Assembly: GCA_007922195.1 (NCBI GenBank) | Contig: ML682007.1 | Span: forward strand, 20,016,998 to 20,080,997 | DNA: 64,000 nt | Direction of reading: 5' to 3' | From: Podocnemis expansa | Taxonomy: Eukaryota; Chordata; Testudines; Podocnemididae | In this document: piece after piece, positions 35,641 to 46,349 of the stretch | Position numbering within the stretch: the stretch's first letter is position 1 | Layout of the letters: each line of letters starts with the position of its first letter | Notes under the pieces: generated by a model | The model's database searches: none | Told to the model about the DNA's origin: nothing | The model's input: the letters and a program-made list of their open reading frames with translations, nothing else | Made by a program: the position numbers and the translations under genes

Positions 35641-36964
35641 ATAGAAAAGGTGGTGATGCCCTCCTTAATATCCTGTATAATGATTTTCAGCTGTGGTAGT
35701 TCAAAATTCCTAGGTAGAGACATGAGTCATTCTGCTCAGAGTGTGCAATTAACAGGAAACCAGTTTGTTCCATGAAATCCATACACGTATTAAGAATGGG
35801 GGAGGGCTAAGCATGAGAACCTTTTGTGAATAGTGATATTGTAGGACCCCCAGATTTAAAAATGCCTCCAAAAGTTAAGGAAGAACTGCAACTACTACCT
35901 GATGATGAAGTGTCTTATGTCACTGGACAAACAGATCAATAGGAATAAATCTTAGGATGATTATTTTTCTTACATTATGTATTTTTCATTGAAAATATAA
36001 TTCCCTATACTCTGATTCTTAGTTTTCCTTGGCATAGTCCCAGTAATGCATGTATATGAGGAGCTATAAGGAGAAATGTGTGCCTTGCATATTAGTGCCG
36101 CAGCAAATAGCCTGAAGATGCAGAATTTTGATGATCCTAGATGGACTTCCTGACAGCTAATTTGTATTTACATGTAAATGTCAATTTTTTTCAGCAAAAT
36201 TTTTTTCAAAAAAAAAAAAAATGCAGTTTTACCACACTGTTTCACCAATACAGTTTGATTTTTATTAAATATTTTCCAATTTTTCATTTGGTTTGCTTTC
36301 AATTTGAATTTTTCCTTTTGACTTGGATGGGGAAGATGTCAATTCAAAACAAAAATGACATGAAAAATTTGTCAAAAAGTGAAATGTGTGCTTGATCAAG
36401 CAGAATGCTCCAGTCTAAGCCCAGTCTGGTAACTGGATTAATCATATTCTTGCATTTTTTAAAAGAAAAAAGGGTAACAGAAACCTGCCAGGACATAAAA
36501 TCACTGATGTTTGCCCTCTTCAGGTTCCACACAGATTGCTACAACTGATACATCCACATATTGTGACTGAAATGAAAACTTAATCACCAAATGCATATAA
36601 TTGCGTGTAATGAGGTGATGTATGCCCTGTGGTGAATGCCTGCAGTTTTCTCAATTTCCTCCACGCATAGTGCCCTCATCAGCTGCTGCACTTGTCATGA
36701 TGGTCTTTGGTGATTCAGTCCTAGCCCTTATGCAAAACAAACAATCTCCTTCCAAGGTGTACAGTCCACAAGGAGCCTATCCCAGTGCCTTTCTCTAGCC
36801 TTCCTCAGACTTAACCTTTAAATAGCCCCAGTCCTGGCATGAGGCCATACCCCAGGTCTTCCTCTCTTGAAACACTGTCTTCCTGAAGGCCATTCCTGAG
36901 CTCAGTCCTTCATCAGCCCCAGCAAACAGCCAGGAGTTGCTTCTTGTTCTTCCAGTCCATGGCG

Positions 36965-37095
36965 GCTGTGACACTCAGCATATTTCCCAGACCCGAAGCT
37001 CTATGTAAGCTCAAAAGCTGATCTCTCCCACCAACAGAAGTTGGTCCAATTAAAAATATTACTTCATCCACCCTGTCCCGCTAATATTTTCCAAT
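36965..37095 (+). mobile_element. Second PLE-like terminal family, plus strand
   Basis: CCCAGACCCGAAGCTCTATG, TAAGCTCAAAAGCTGATC, CCAACAGAAGTTGGTCCAAT and CTTCATCCACCCTGTCCCGC. Same family as 12437-12553 and 13262-13398. The CTGAAGA/GAAA positions have decayed to CCGAAG and CAAA. Confidence 0.6.
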
Positions 37096-37427
37096 GGTTT
37101 AGTGAGTGTAGCACAGAACTTTTGATCATTGAATCTGTCACCATCTGTTCAATGGAGAAAGTAGTGGTTACCTACATCACAATAAATAACTAAGAATCAT
37201 TTAATGGTTTAAAAGCACTTTGTAATCCTTGTATGAAAGGTGTTGCAGCAATGCACATTAATTAGTAATTAGTTTTATGGCTCTCAACTATTGCGAGCTC
37301 TGCTGGCACCATTAAACAGGAGTAAAAAGTATGCCTTATATATACTGTATTCCTGAGGAAATGTGAATGGCTAATTATTTCTTGGACATTACCAAGGTAA
37401 AATTTTCAAAAGATCCCAAGTTATTTA

Positions 37428-37502
37428 GGGCCCAGATCCTCCAAGTCACTGAGAGTTCAGTGGGAGTTACACCCCTAAATGCCTTTTAGGATCTGGGCCT
37501 TA
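37428..37502. repeat. Small palindromic repeat
   Basis: GGGCCCAGATCCTCCAAGTC opens and TTTTAGGATCTGGGCCTTA closes, so the ends pair as a hairpin stem. It is related in style to the 7157 repeat. Confidence 0.6.
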
Positions 37503-37779
37503 GATGTACCTAAATCTCATTGAAAGTCAGAGAGCCTCCATGGACTTTTGAAAATGGGACTTAGGTTGAACCCAAAATGACATGTTTAACCCATGCAAAG
37601 TTTAACCCTCTTTTTTTTTGCAGGTATTTTTGTTCTACTTCATTTTTGCTAGTCATTTTCCTACTAAACAGAGTTCTTGTAGATTCATATCTATGCTGTA
37701 AGTGCTTTATGGTGATGTTAATATTCCTAGTTTTTATAGTTACTCTAAATATCATGGCAGAGACTTAAGTGAGCAGAAC

Positions 37780-38044
37780 TAATGGAAAGTCAAGTCAGCA
37801 GAGGCTGGTAAAATTCATCCAATGGTACTCATGAAACTAGCTGAAGCAATCACAGGACCCTTAGTAATGAACTCATAGAGGACAGATGAGGTCCCAGAGG
37901 ACTGAAGAAGTGCCAGCAAAGTACCTATCTTTAAAAAGGAGTGGGGCACAGAGAGGATCTGGGGAACTGTATGAGTCAGCCTGTCTTTGATATCTGGAAA
38001 GATACTGTTAATAAAATATTAAGAAATCAATTTGTAATCACCTA
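37780..38044 (+). pseudogene. CR1 LINE reverse-transcriptase fragment
   Basis: Conceptual plus-strand translation gives pieces such as KLAEAITGPLVMNS, RTDEVPED and KVPIFKKE followed by SLISGKILLI. These match the CR1 RT region around the 'FNSSLRTGEVP..W..A.VVPIFKKG' segment. Stops and frameshifts are present. A palindromic MITE begins directly at its right edge (38045). Confidence 0.65.
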
Positions 38045-38492
38045 GGCTGTGTTCAGATGACAGTTTTATTTCGAAACAACACCTGTTGTTTCGAAATAAA
38101 AATTCTTATGTCCACACGATGTACTGTTATTTTGAAACAACAGGTCCCATTGTTTCGAAATAATGGCCATTATTCCAAAACCGTAAAACCTAGTAGGAAA
38201 TCGAAATAGCTGTTGTTTCAAAATGATTGTTTCGAAACAATGGCGTTCGGACACGTTGTTTCAAAACAACACCATTGTTTTGAAACAACTGTTTCAAAAC
38301 AACATGTCCAAACGGCCTTATTTCAAAATAACCGTTTCGAAATAACAGCCATTTCGAAAGCAGGCTTTCCCTTAATTCGAATTAACATTTTCTTAATTCA
38401 AAATAACTTATTTCGAAATAAGAACTTTATTTCAAAATAACTCATTTTGAAATAACTTATTTTGAAATAACAGTTTATGTGTGAACATAGCC
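38045..38492. mobile_element. Palindromic MITE, inverted relative of the 31697 element
   Basis: Left GGCTGTGTTCAGATGAC; reverse complement of the right end GGCTATGTTCACACATAAAC. CTA flanks both ends (38042-38044 and 38493-38495). It shares, in reverse order, the GGCGTTCGGACACGTTGTTT hairpin and the AATTCGAATTAACATTTTC block with 31697-32143. Confidence 0.82.
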
Positions 38493-38952
38493 CTAGAGCG
38501 GTGGTCCCCAAACTTTTCCATCTGCATCTTCTCTTACCAGTAATAGAATGTTTCACTCAGGCTGCAAGACATGATCAGAAACAGGCCAGTACCCAAGAAC
38601 AGGGGCTGGCAGCCAAAAAGGAGGTAGTAGCAAGAATGAGGATCAAGAGCCAAGACAAACACCTACCAGGATGATCTGGTTCCAAAGGGGAAGCCATGTT
38701 AGTCTAGTTTAGTAAAACAAACAAGGAGTCCTGTGGCACTTGAAGACTAACAGATTTATTTATTGCATGAGCTTCAGTGGGAGAAAATCCCACTTCATCA
38801 GACGCTTTAAAGATAGGGGAACTTACAGAATGGTAGGAAATATATGCAGGGAAATGTAAGTCATGCGAACAGGTCACACTGTAACAGTGAATCAAAACAG
38901 TTATAAAGATTCAAACACTGGGAAACAGCATACAGAGGAAGATGGGGCTAAA

Positions 38953-39486
38953 TCACCTATTGTAATGAGAGAAAAATCCAATGTCCCTATTAAGTCCAGA
39001 AGCAATGCAACAGAATTTGCAAATAAATTCAATCTCAGAAACTTCTCTTTGAAGCCTTGATCTGGTATTCATTTGCCTGAGCACTGCAATTAGCAAACCA
39101 TTAATGGAGTGGTCATGAAGATTGACATGCTCACCCACCAGTTTTAGGGTGTTGTGATTTCTGATGTCAGATTTGTGCCCATTTATTCTTTTGCACGGAG
39201 TCTGTCCTGTTTGTCCCATGTATAAGGCACAGGGGCCTTTCTCACACATTATGGCATAAATCACATTGGTGGAGGAGTAGGTAAATGAGCCTTTGATGAA
39301 GTAGCTGGTTTGATTAGGTCCTGTAATAGTGTCTTTTGTGCAGATATGTGGGCAAAGTTGGCAGTGTGGTTTGTTGCAGGGATATGTGCCTGCTTTAATG
39401 GTTCTGTTGTTAGGTCTGTAGATGCTGGTAAGTATCTGTTTAAGGCTGGGGGGCTGTCTGTAAGCGAGGAGAGGGCTGTCTCCCAA
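38953..39486 (-). pseudogene. PLE zinc-finger plus GIY-YIG endonuclease region
   Basis: A 177-residue open frame. Near residues 33-50 is CNKPHCQLCPHIC, the Cys/His motif that precedes the nuclease in many Penelope-like elements. Around residues 75-110, VIYAIMCEKG.CALYMGQTG followed by CKRINGHKSDI is the GIY-YIG signature (here YAI...YMG), with the conserved Arg in KRINGH. A downstream GEHVNLHD segment continues the domain. In the family this domain nicks target DNA and acts with the PLE reverse transcriptase. The frame is open for the whole domain, but the RT upstream is broken and in another frame, so no complete protein is made. Confidence 0.88.
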
Positions 39487-39762
39487 GGTTTGAGAGAGTG
39501 AGGATCATCTTGTAGAATAGGATATAGATCCCTGAGGATGTGCTGCAAGGTCTGACTTGGGGGTTGTAGGTGATGACTAGAGGTGTTCTGTTGTTTTCTT
39601 TCTTGGGCTTCTCCTGTAGTAGTTGACTTCAGGGTACCCACCTGGCTCTGTCAATCTGTTTCTTTACTTCCACAGCTGGGTACTGCAGTTTTAAGAATGC
39701 TTGATAGCGATCCTGTAGGTGTCTGTGTCTATCTGAGGGATCAGAGCAAACATGGTAATATC

Positions 39763-40480
39763 TTAGGGCTTGGCTGCAGAAAATGAATCCTGTGGTGTGT
39801 TTTGGATGAAAGCTTCAGGGATGTAGGTAACTTTATACCGATCAGTGGGCTTTTGGCATAGGGTGATGCTCGTGTGTCCAATCCTAATATGTACTGTAGC
39901 ATCCAGAAAGTGGAATTCCAGTGTGGAGTGTTCCAGGTTAAGTTTAATAATAGAGTGGAAATTGTTGAAATCTCTGTGGAAATCTTCAAGGGCATCCCTA
40001 CTGTGGGTCCAGATGATGAAGATGTCATCAATGTAGTGTAAGTAGAGGAGAGGTGCTTTGGGATGAGACTTGAGGAAACAGTATTCTAAGTCGGCCATAA
40101 ACATGTAGGCATAGTGTGGGACCATGCGGGTACCCACAGCAGTGCCACTAACTTGAAGGTATAAATTATCCTCAAATCTGAAGTGGTTTGAGTGAGTACA
40201 AAGTCACAAAGTTCAGCCTTGAGGTGTGCTGTGGCATCATCTGGGATGGTTCTTCTAATAGCTTATAATCCATTCTCATGTGGGATGTTGGTGTCAAGAG
40301 CTTCTATGTCCATACTGGCCAGGATGGTGTTTTCTGTAAACTCACCAGTGCATTGTATTTTTCTCAGAAAGTCTGTGGTGTCTCAAAGATTGCTAGGAGC
40401 GTTGATAACATAGGGTCTGAGGAAGCAGTCTACAAAGACAGATAAGCCTGCTGTAAGAGTGCCAACGCCTGAGATGATAG
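39763..40480 (-). pseudogene. PLE reverse-transcriptase region, frameshifted
   Basis: Minus-strand conceptual translation. About 40470-40390 gives GTLTAGLSVFVDCFLRPYV. About 40330-40270 gives ILASMDIEALDTNIPHENG, the metal-binding motif A region of Penelope RTs (normally MDV.SLYTNIPH). About 40140-39990 gives GTRMVPHYAYMFMADLE and then LHYIDDIFIIW, the catalytic YxDD box. A stop after the NAPSNL segment, another after ENGL, and a frameshift before the GTRMVPHY part show decay. The last 124 residues remain one open frame. Confidence 0.85.
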
Positions 40481-40488
40481 GGTGTCTG

Positions 40489-41059
40489 CAGGGGTTAAAG
40501 TAAGGCAGACCACCCCGGAACGGCATCCCAGGGCCCACTTTGTTTAGGGGAGCAGCATTCCAGGGCCCCTAAAAATAGAAGGTGGAGCCCGAACGCTGCA
40601 TTCCGGGGCCCACCATTGAAAAACAGCAGCCCCCGGAATGCAGTTTTCTGGCTCCACTTTCTATTTTTAGGGGCCTGAATGCTGGGCCCCTAAAAATAGC
40701 AGGCCCCGGAGTGGCGTTCCACCACATTCTGGGGGGCAGGGGCCATGGGCATTGCTATGGGGCTCAAGCTGCACCCCAAACTCCTCCCCTTCCAGGCCCC
40801 ACCCCCAACCTGGGGTTTGCTGCCTCCGTCCAAGCCACAGCACCACCCAAACCCAGGGCCTACCACCCTCACCCCCCCAGCCGTGCCGCTGGTGAGTGCA
40901 GGGGCAGCTGGCTTGTGCTGGAGGGGTATTGGGGGTGGGGAGTGGGGTGCTGGCATGAGGGGGCAGGAGCTGGGGTCTGGTGGGGCCCACTGATGTGGGA
41001 GGGGGGCCCACTGGTGCGGCAGTATTATGGGGCCCCCCACAATTATACTTTAACCCCTG
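40489..41059. mobile_element. GC-rich hAT-type element inside the PLE
   Basis: 571 bp. Starts CAGGGGTTAAAGTAAGGCAG; the reverse complement of the end is CAGGGGTTAAAGTATAATTG. Both flanks are GGTGTCTG (40481-40488 and 41060-41067), a perfect 8-bp TSD. The left third contains an inverted pair, GGGGCCCCTAAAAATAG-type against CTATTTTTAGGGGCC (about 40560-40700). The right part is C/G-skewed and produces several spurious frames of up to 185 residues. Confidence 0.93.
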
Positions 41060-41137
41060 GGTGTCTGGGATTTCCTTTTTCATGGATTTTAGGTAGTAGA
41101 TGGAATATCCCAGGTCAAGGTTCTGGTGGAATGATCT

Positions 41138-41225
41138 AGGTTTACTTAGCCCTGCCACAACACAGGGGGCTGGACTTGATGACTTCTCAAAGCTCTTTCA
41201 AACCTAATATTTCTATTTCTTTAAG
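41138..41225 (+). mobile_element. CR1 3'-end fragment
   Basis: GGTTTACTTAGCCCTGCCAC, GGGGGCTGGACTTGATGACT, TCTCAAAGCTCTTTCAAACC and TTTCTATTTCTTT follow the CR1 3' tail pattern (ggctggacttgatgacctc..., ending in a TTCTATG-like repeat). The PLE appears to have inserted at its left edge. Confidence 0.65.
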
Positions 41226-44200
41226 GTCCTATGAAATCCCACAGGAAAGCTTTCGATAATGAGAAAATGGCAAAGAGCAAGTTGGGAGGGCACCACTAAA
41301 ATGCAGACCAATGTGATGTCGTGGGTTTATTTGGTGGGAAGGTGTTCAAGGGGGTATAATCTCATTTGCGTTATACTGGTTCCAGTGATTTGTCCCATCC
41401 AGTTTTAACTTCAGACTAGGGGAATTAAATTATTTAAAATGGCCAAAACTCAGTTACAAATATGTTGAAAAGAGGCTGGGCAGATTGTATCCAGCAAACA
41501 TGAACATGTGCATAGATTTCCCCTGGTCCATGCAGAAAGAGAACCCAGCTGCCTCAGTGTCACTATTGCTGCCTCACTCTAGGCTTTGCAGAGTCCAGTC
41601 TAGATTCTGTAGTGGGGCAAAGAGCAGATAAATAAACAGGAGACAGAATGCCACTTGCAACGCTTGTGGTCTCTGAGAACTACTATGGTCACAAGGGAGT
41701 CCTTGGTAGTGCAGCTACAGTGGACATCACAAACAAGGTGGAAACAAAGGGAATCTGTGTATCCCCGTTGATCCATCAGATCTGAGGGTAGCCTTCACTG
41801 AGCTGTGGCAGGGGGGGTTAAAGGCTCACCCCCTTAAGAGGACAACCTACAAACTGTCTCAACCCTCAGCACTAGAGCTGGTTGGGAAATTTCCAATGAA
41901 AAATTGTGTTTTGTTTGTCATCAGAAAATCAGTTTTAGATGGAAATAGCTCATTTTTCCAAAAGATTAACTGAAATATTTGATTGAAAAACAAATTTTCC
42001 CCAAAAATGAAAATATTTGAGAGTTACAATGAAATATTTCCTTGGGGGATGGGCATTTTCCATTTAAAAATAGATCATTTTGTGCCAAGAGTCTGACCGT
42101 TTCCCACCATTTTTCCAGTTGGGGTTGGGATAAATGCTTCACAGCCCACATTGCCTCAAAATGATCTAAATAGATCTTTTCACCCTATCAATAATGCAGA
42201 CATGATTTTATCACATTATCAGTCCCAAACCTTCCCACTTTCTCTTGCTACATCTGTAACTTCTAGAAAATGCATTATGAATTGCCATTTTCTCCAAAAA
42301 AAAGAACCAGAGAGACTGTTTTCCACCTGTGCCTGAAACAGGAATAAAGCAGAACAGATGCTTGATGGCCTGGAATAATAACTAACATACACAATCATCT
42401 TAATTTTGTCTATTTTTTTTAATTTTATTTTTTGCTGTTGCAGTTGTGGATTATGTTGTTTGCATTTGTAATTATGGGGCCAAACAGATGGTGGAAGGGT
42501 TATTCCAGAATGCTATGTCCATTAAAATAACCTACTGTGGGCTGCCAAGTGATTGTTATCAGTAATCCTGATTCACTACAGCATGGATTATTTATCTCTC
42601 TTTCTCAATGCATCTGAAAGGAGCAGAGCTTTGAGAAATTGACACTATGTTGAGTGATTGCTGTAATAAAGATGTTGTAAATAGCCACAATGGGTCATCA
42701 CAGAATGTTTGCAGCTGTATCGGGCTCCAAAGAAAATGCAGACTTGGAAGATTATTAGACCAACACAGTTTTCTACCCTAACAGTTGCTCTCAGGTCCTG
42801 ATTCACTTTATTTGCAAGATGCTACTGAAATATGGCCACCACCCCACCCACCTCCTCTTGTTCTGATTTAACTCCAGATGTTCCTACTGCTGTTTGCCTG
42901 CACAATGAAGTTGGAACTTAAGCCTTCTTGAACCTGTTAGGACATATTCAGAGAAGAAGTCCTAGGTCTTCACATTTTTCAGCATTCTCTGGATGCTTCT
43001 ATCTCTGTTGCCTTTCAGGACATCCTGCTTAAGGACATCCTCACTTCCTTTATCTAGCAACAGTGACATGTCTGACAATAACAGAAGCTCTTTAGAATCT
43101 CATGCTGGAATTGGAAGAGGCCGTCTGTCAACACGGCTAATTTCTTAGCAATCTCATTTCACCATCTTCCCCTTCTTTCTTTTGAGGGGTGCTTCAACTT
43201 TGCCATCTACTGGACATTCTACTCAGACACACAATAACGCGCCTTTAGCTCTTTCCGATTATTTTGTCCCTCAGCCTTCCTGGACACTGCTTTTCACATT
43301 AAAACTTGTGCATCTGGTCTAACAAAAATAAAGGCAGACATGCAATGTCAAGATTGCAATGTCTTTAAGTTGTTAGGTTGCAGTGGTCTGTCCTGACTCA
43401 GCTCTGATAGTTACCTATATTCCAACCCCCCACCACACCCTGTGTATGTCTATTTGCTTCCCACTTAGGTTTCAACACAGAGTCCCATAGCAATTAGTAT
43501 AATTCATCATCGTGGGGCAGTTTGGGGACTGTACTGCTTAACTGCCTTTGGTTAGCTGTTAGGAGACAAAGCTTCTCTTACCAGTGAGAGGAACTTCACA
43601 GCTGGCTGAAGGCTGTGTTCTTCCTCCACTCATCGGTTATGTCATGAAACACAAGACCAGAGGAGTCAGCATCACTTCTATCCACAGGTATGACATAGCT
43701 GCAGGATCCTTTAGCACTTCAAAGATGCAATGCAGATTCTTTCAGGGCACAGATGGAAAACTAAATGTAATGAAAATAGAAGGTTTTGGAGTTGAGCCCC
43801 CAGAATCCAGGGGCAAAGGTGGAGCGGCGAGCAGCTGAAAGGCTGGCTGCATTTGCTATCAATCTTCATTAAGGATTCCTGAGATCACTATTATTTCTGG
43901 TTTATTTAAAAATGTATTTTAACTTGGAACCCTCTAATTGTTGTATAGCAAGTCTGTGTAACTCCATGTCCCTGTGACAATTACCTTGAACCTTCCTCCT
44001 CCATTTGCTCCAATCATCTGTTACACCTACTTGTTCCGTCTTAAATTAGATTATAAATCCTTCAGGCCAGGCACTGTCTTTTAATACCTGGCCAGAGCCT
44101 AGCACAATGGGGTTTCTATCTTGTGCTATAGCGGTGCGCATAATAATATGTTCATCTTTCCTAGAATTCAGATTTGAAATGTTGATATGCAAATCCCAGG

Positions 44201-44269
44201 GAGGGGGCAGATTATTTTTAAACAGATGTATTAAATAGCACACAGAATGTTCTTACTATGGACTAGGAG
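41226..44269. other. Unique-looking stretch, possible conserved non-coding DNA
   Basis: No gene was recognised. The part at about 42430-42740 (AT-balanced, no transposon marks, with TAATTA- and GATTATTTAT-like blocks) reads like non-repetitive DNA worth an alignment test. An L2-type tail lies at 44040-44150. Confidence 0.35.
44040..44150 (+). repeat. L2-type LINE 3' tail
   Basis: AGATTATAAATCCTTCAGGC, CAGGCACTGTCTTTTAATAC, GCCTAGCACAATGGGGTTTC and GCGCATAATAATA match the well-known L2 3'-end pattern. Confidence 0.65.
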
Positions 44270-44429
44270 ATGGCCTACACTGAAAACTTACATTGCCATA
44301 GATACGTCTCTCGGGTGTGAAAAATCCACAGCTTTGAGAGAGGTCATTATGCCAGCCTTTGGTGTAGATAGCTTTACGTTAGTAGAAGACAGAGAGAACA
44401 CCTCCCACTGTTCTAGTGAGTGTCTACAC
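44270..44429. mobile_element. MITE-like sequence hosting a hAT insertion
   Basis: Opens GGCCTACACTGAAAACTTAC; just before the hAT it reads GTGTCTACACC, and TCTACACTGACG resumes after the hAT TSD. Other termini unclear. Confidence 0.4.
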
Positions 44430-44636
44430 CTGAGGTCTCAAACTCAAATCACCACGAGGGCCACATGACAACTCATACAGGGCCACAGGAGGACTAGTAC
44501 AGTAGCCTGAGGGCTGCACCACTGAAACCTTTACATACAATGATATTGCAAATGTCAGTAATGATTGTGTCGTGGGCCACAGGAAATAGCTTTAGGTGCT
44601 GCATGCAGCCCACGGGCCACGTGTTTGAGACCCCTG
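44430..44636 (+). mobile_element. hAT MITE (GGTCTCAAACTC family), copy 2
   Basis: Starts CTGAGGTCTCAAACTCAAAT and ends GTGTTTGAGACCCCTG. Flanks GTCTACAC at 44422-44429 and 44637-44644 are a perfect 8-bp TSD. Same orientation as 27115-27282. Confidence 0.9.
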
Positions 44637-45654
44637 GTCTACACTGACGTTCTATACTGGCTAAGCTTACCATGTAGCAACATGCATATACAGGAACTTT
44701 TACTAGCTTTCAAGTGATATCCCCCCCCAGTAAATGTTGATGATGAAAAAATGTTTACTTCATTTTCTTGGGGGCAGGGGGTGGGCAAAATTAACAAACT
44801 CCATGGAACAATTGCAGAAGTTGGCATCAACAAAGGTTTCCCTGCCACAACAACAGAAGCCAGGCTCCTGTCATTGAAAAGGAAGATTCCAAGCACACAG
44901 ACTATAAAGAGACAGGCTGGGGGGAGATTACCAGACCAGGAGTCAGGGGGTCTGCACTATGGAATAGATTTAGGATGGCAGATGTATTCTCCATAAATTT
45001 GTCCTCAGCAAAGCTGAGATGGATGCTTTTGTTGTGCTTTGAGTGTTCTGGAGATTTCTCTTTTGGATTTTTTTCTCTGCTGTTCTTACACTTTGAAGTA
45101 ACTATTTGTATTTGTAAAGGTTAACAAGGCTGGAGCCAACAGTAATCCAAAGTTTATTCACTGGCTTTGAAGAGTGCAGGTAGCTGCCATGCATGAATTC
45201 ACTTCTGTAGCGCATTAGTGAGACAGTTCTAGCCAGCAGGAGCCACCTTCACTCCCTACGGGTTTTTCATGTGCTGTGCCTGCTAATACAGTCCAAATTC
45301 TTCCATTTGTTTCTGACATTGTGCCTAGTGTGGCCCCGCATCCTTGCAGTGGCCACTGAAGTTAATTCCATGCAAGAATACAGATTTGAAGCAAGCCAGG
45401 ACCCTGGAGATGTAGGGTGGATACGCAGGTCGAGGCAATTATTAAGGGGGAGTGATTCATGATGTTTTTCAGTGCTTTCATATTGTGTCTGCTGGTGTAA
45501 AATGGCTATAATGCTGTATGTGCCTGCTCAGGAATACCTTGAGATAGGGGGCATCCGAGGCAGGTAGGGTCAGTGTAGCCAACTTTAAACTACTCTAACA
45601 AAGCTCCAGACAAAAGGGCATGTCAAGGGGCATTCCTGGGAATGGGAACAAGGG

Positions 45655-45768
45655 ATTTTCTTATTCCCATGAAAGCTCACACGATAGATAGGAGTCTTTA
45701 GAAATGCCACAGGACTCTCTGTTTGTTTTGCTGAACCAGACTAACACAGATACCCCTCTGTATCTTAT
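45655..45768 (+). mobile_element. PLE terminal-repeat fragment
   Basis: TTCTTATTCCCATGAAAGCT, CACACGATAGATAGGAGTC, TGCCACAGGACTCTCTG, TTTGTTTTGCTGAACCAGAC and ACACAGATACCCCTCTG. The first half of the hammerhead-like core is missing. Confidence 0.7.
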
Positions 45769-45888
45769 TCTCCTGTTATTTTTGCTAGCTAGAAGAGGGC
45801 AGGCACTCTTGATAATGGAGCAAAGGATAGAGCAGAAAGAGAAGGTACAAAGGTATCATTAAGCCACTATTTACTCCAGCCCCTACAC

Positions 45889-46093
45889 CAGGAGTCTCAA
45901 ATACACAGCCCGCAGGCCGCATGCGGCCCCTTAAGGGTAATTCCTGTGAACCTCAATGACACTGTTGTTACCAATATTTGCAATATAGTTGTATGAATAG
46001 CTTTCCGTGGTGTGGCCCTCAGGCTAATGTACTAGTCCTTATGTGGCCCTCTACTAGTGTGGCCCTCATGGTGATTTGAGTTTGAGACCCCTG
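45889..46093 (-). mobile_element. hAT MITE (GGTCTCAAACTC family), copy 3, inverted
   Basis: Starts CAGGAGTCTCAAATACACAG and ends GAGTTTGAGACCCCTG. CCCTACAC flanks both sides (45881-45888, 46094-46101), a perfect 8-bp TSD. Internal order is the reverse complement of copies at 27115 and 44430 (GGCCCTCATGGTGATTTGAG near its right end). Confidence 0.9.
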
Positions 46094-46349
46094 CCCTACA
46101 CCATGCTCAGAATGGGCATCGGGATGAATTTGGACCTTTGACTAGGTCAATCTTGAGATCAAGGCTAGACTTCCCAGGAAGCAGCAAACAGTGCTGAGAA
46201 CAGGTGAGTTTGAGTGGGAGTTTTGGAGACAGTGTGTGGTGTGGGAAGGAAAGAGGTATTCTGGTGTTCTTGGGGTGCTCATTGGGGGTGTGTTTTGGTG
46301 GGCTTTTTCTGTTTTTCTGTCCCACTGACTGGAAATCGGGGGAAAGGCT

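Larger units (their letters stand above)
35641..37779. other. Mostly unique non-coding sequence
   Basis: No gene was recognised. An A-tract lies at about 36210-36222. Listed separately: a PLE-like terminal remnant at 36965-37095 and a small palindrome at 37428-37502. Confidence 0.4.
38678..41130 (-). mobile_element. Penelope-like retroelement, 5' truncated, hAT-interrupted
   Basis: Minus-strand element. From its 5' side it has a short upstream coding piece (DLGYSIYYLKSMKKEIPDTQ, about 41060-41115), RT sequence (39763-40480), a zinc-finger/GIY-YIG region (38953-39486), a 3' UTR (about 38810-38950) and the terminal repeat with hammerhead-like core (38678-38810). Flanking ATGATCT at 38671-38677 and 41131-41137 is a 7-bp TSD. 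Sequence right of it (GTTTACTTAGCCCTGCCACA...) is a CR1 3' end, so the element appears to have landed in or beside CR1. A 571-bp hAT element (40489-41059) interrupts it. Frameshifts show it is inactive. Confidence 0.9.

Noticed and set aside
38491..38520. Possible full hAT element starting GGTGGTCCCCAAACTTTT
   Set aside because: Resembles a hAT left terminus, but no right end or TSD was found before the PLE at 38678.
40582..41158. Overlapping frames of up to 185 residues on both strands
   Set aside because: They lie almost entirely within the GC-rich hAT element bounded by GGTGTCTG. Stop-poor composition explains them; only the last residues of the minus frame are PLE sequence.
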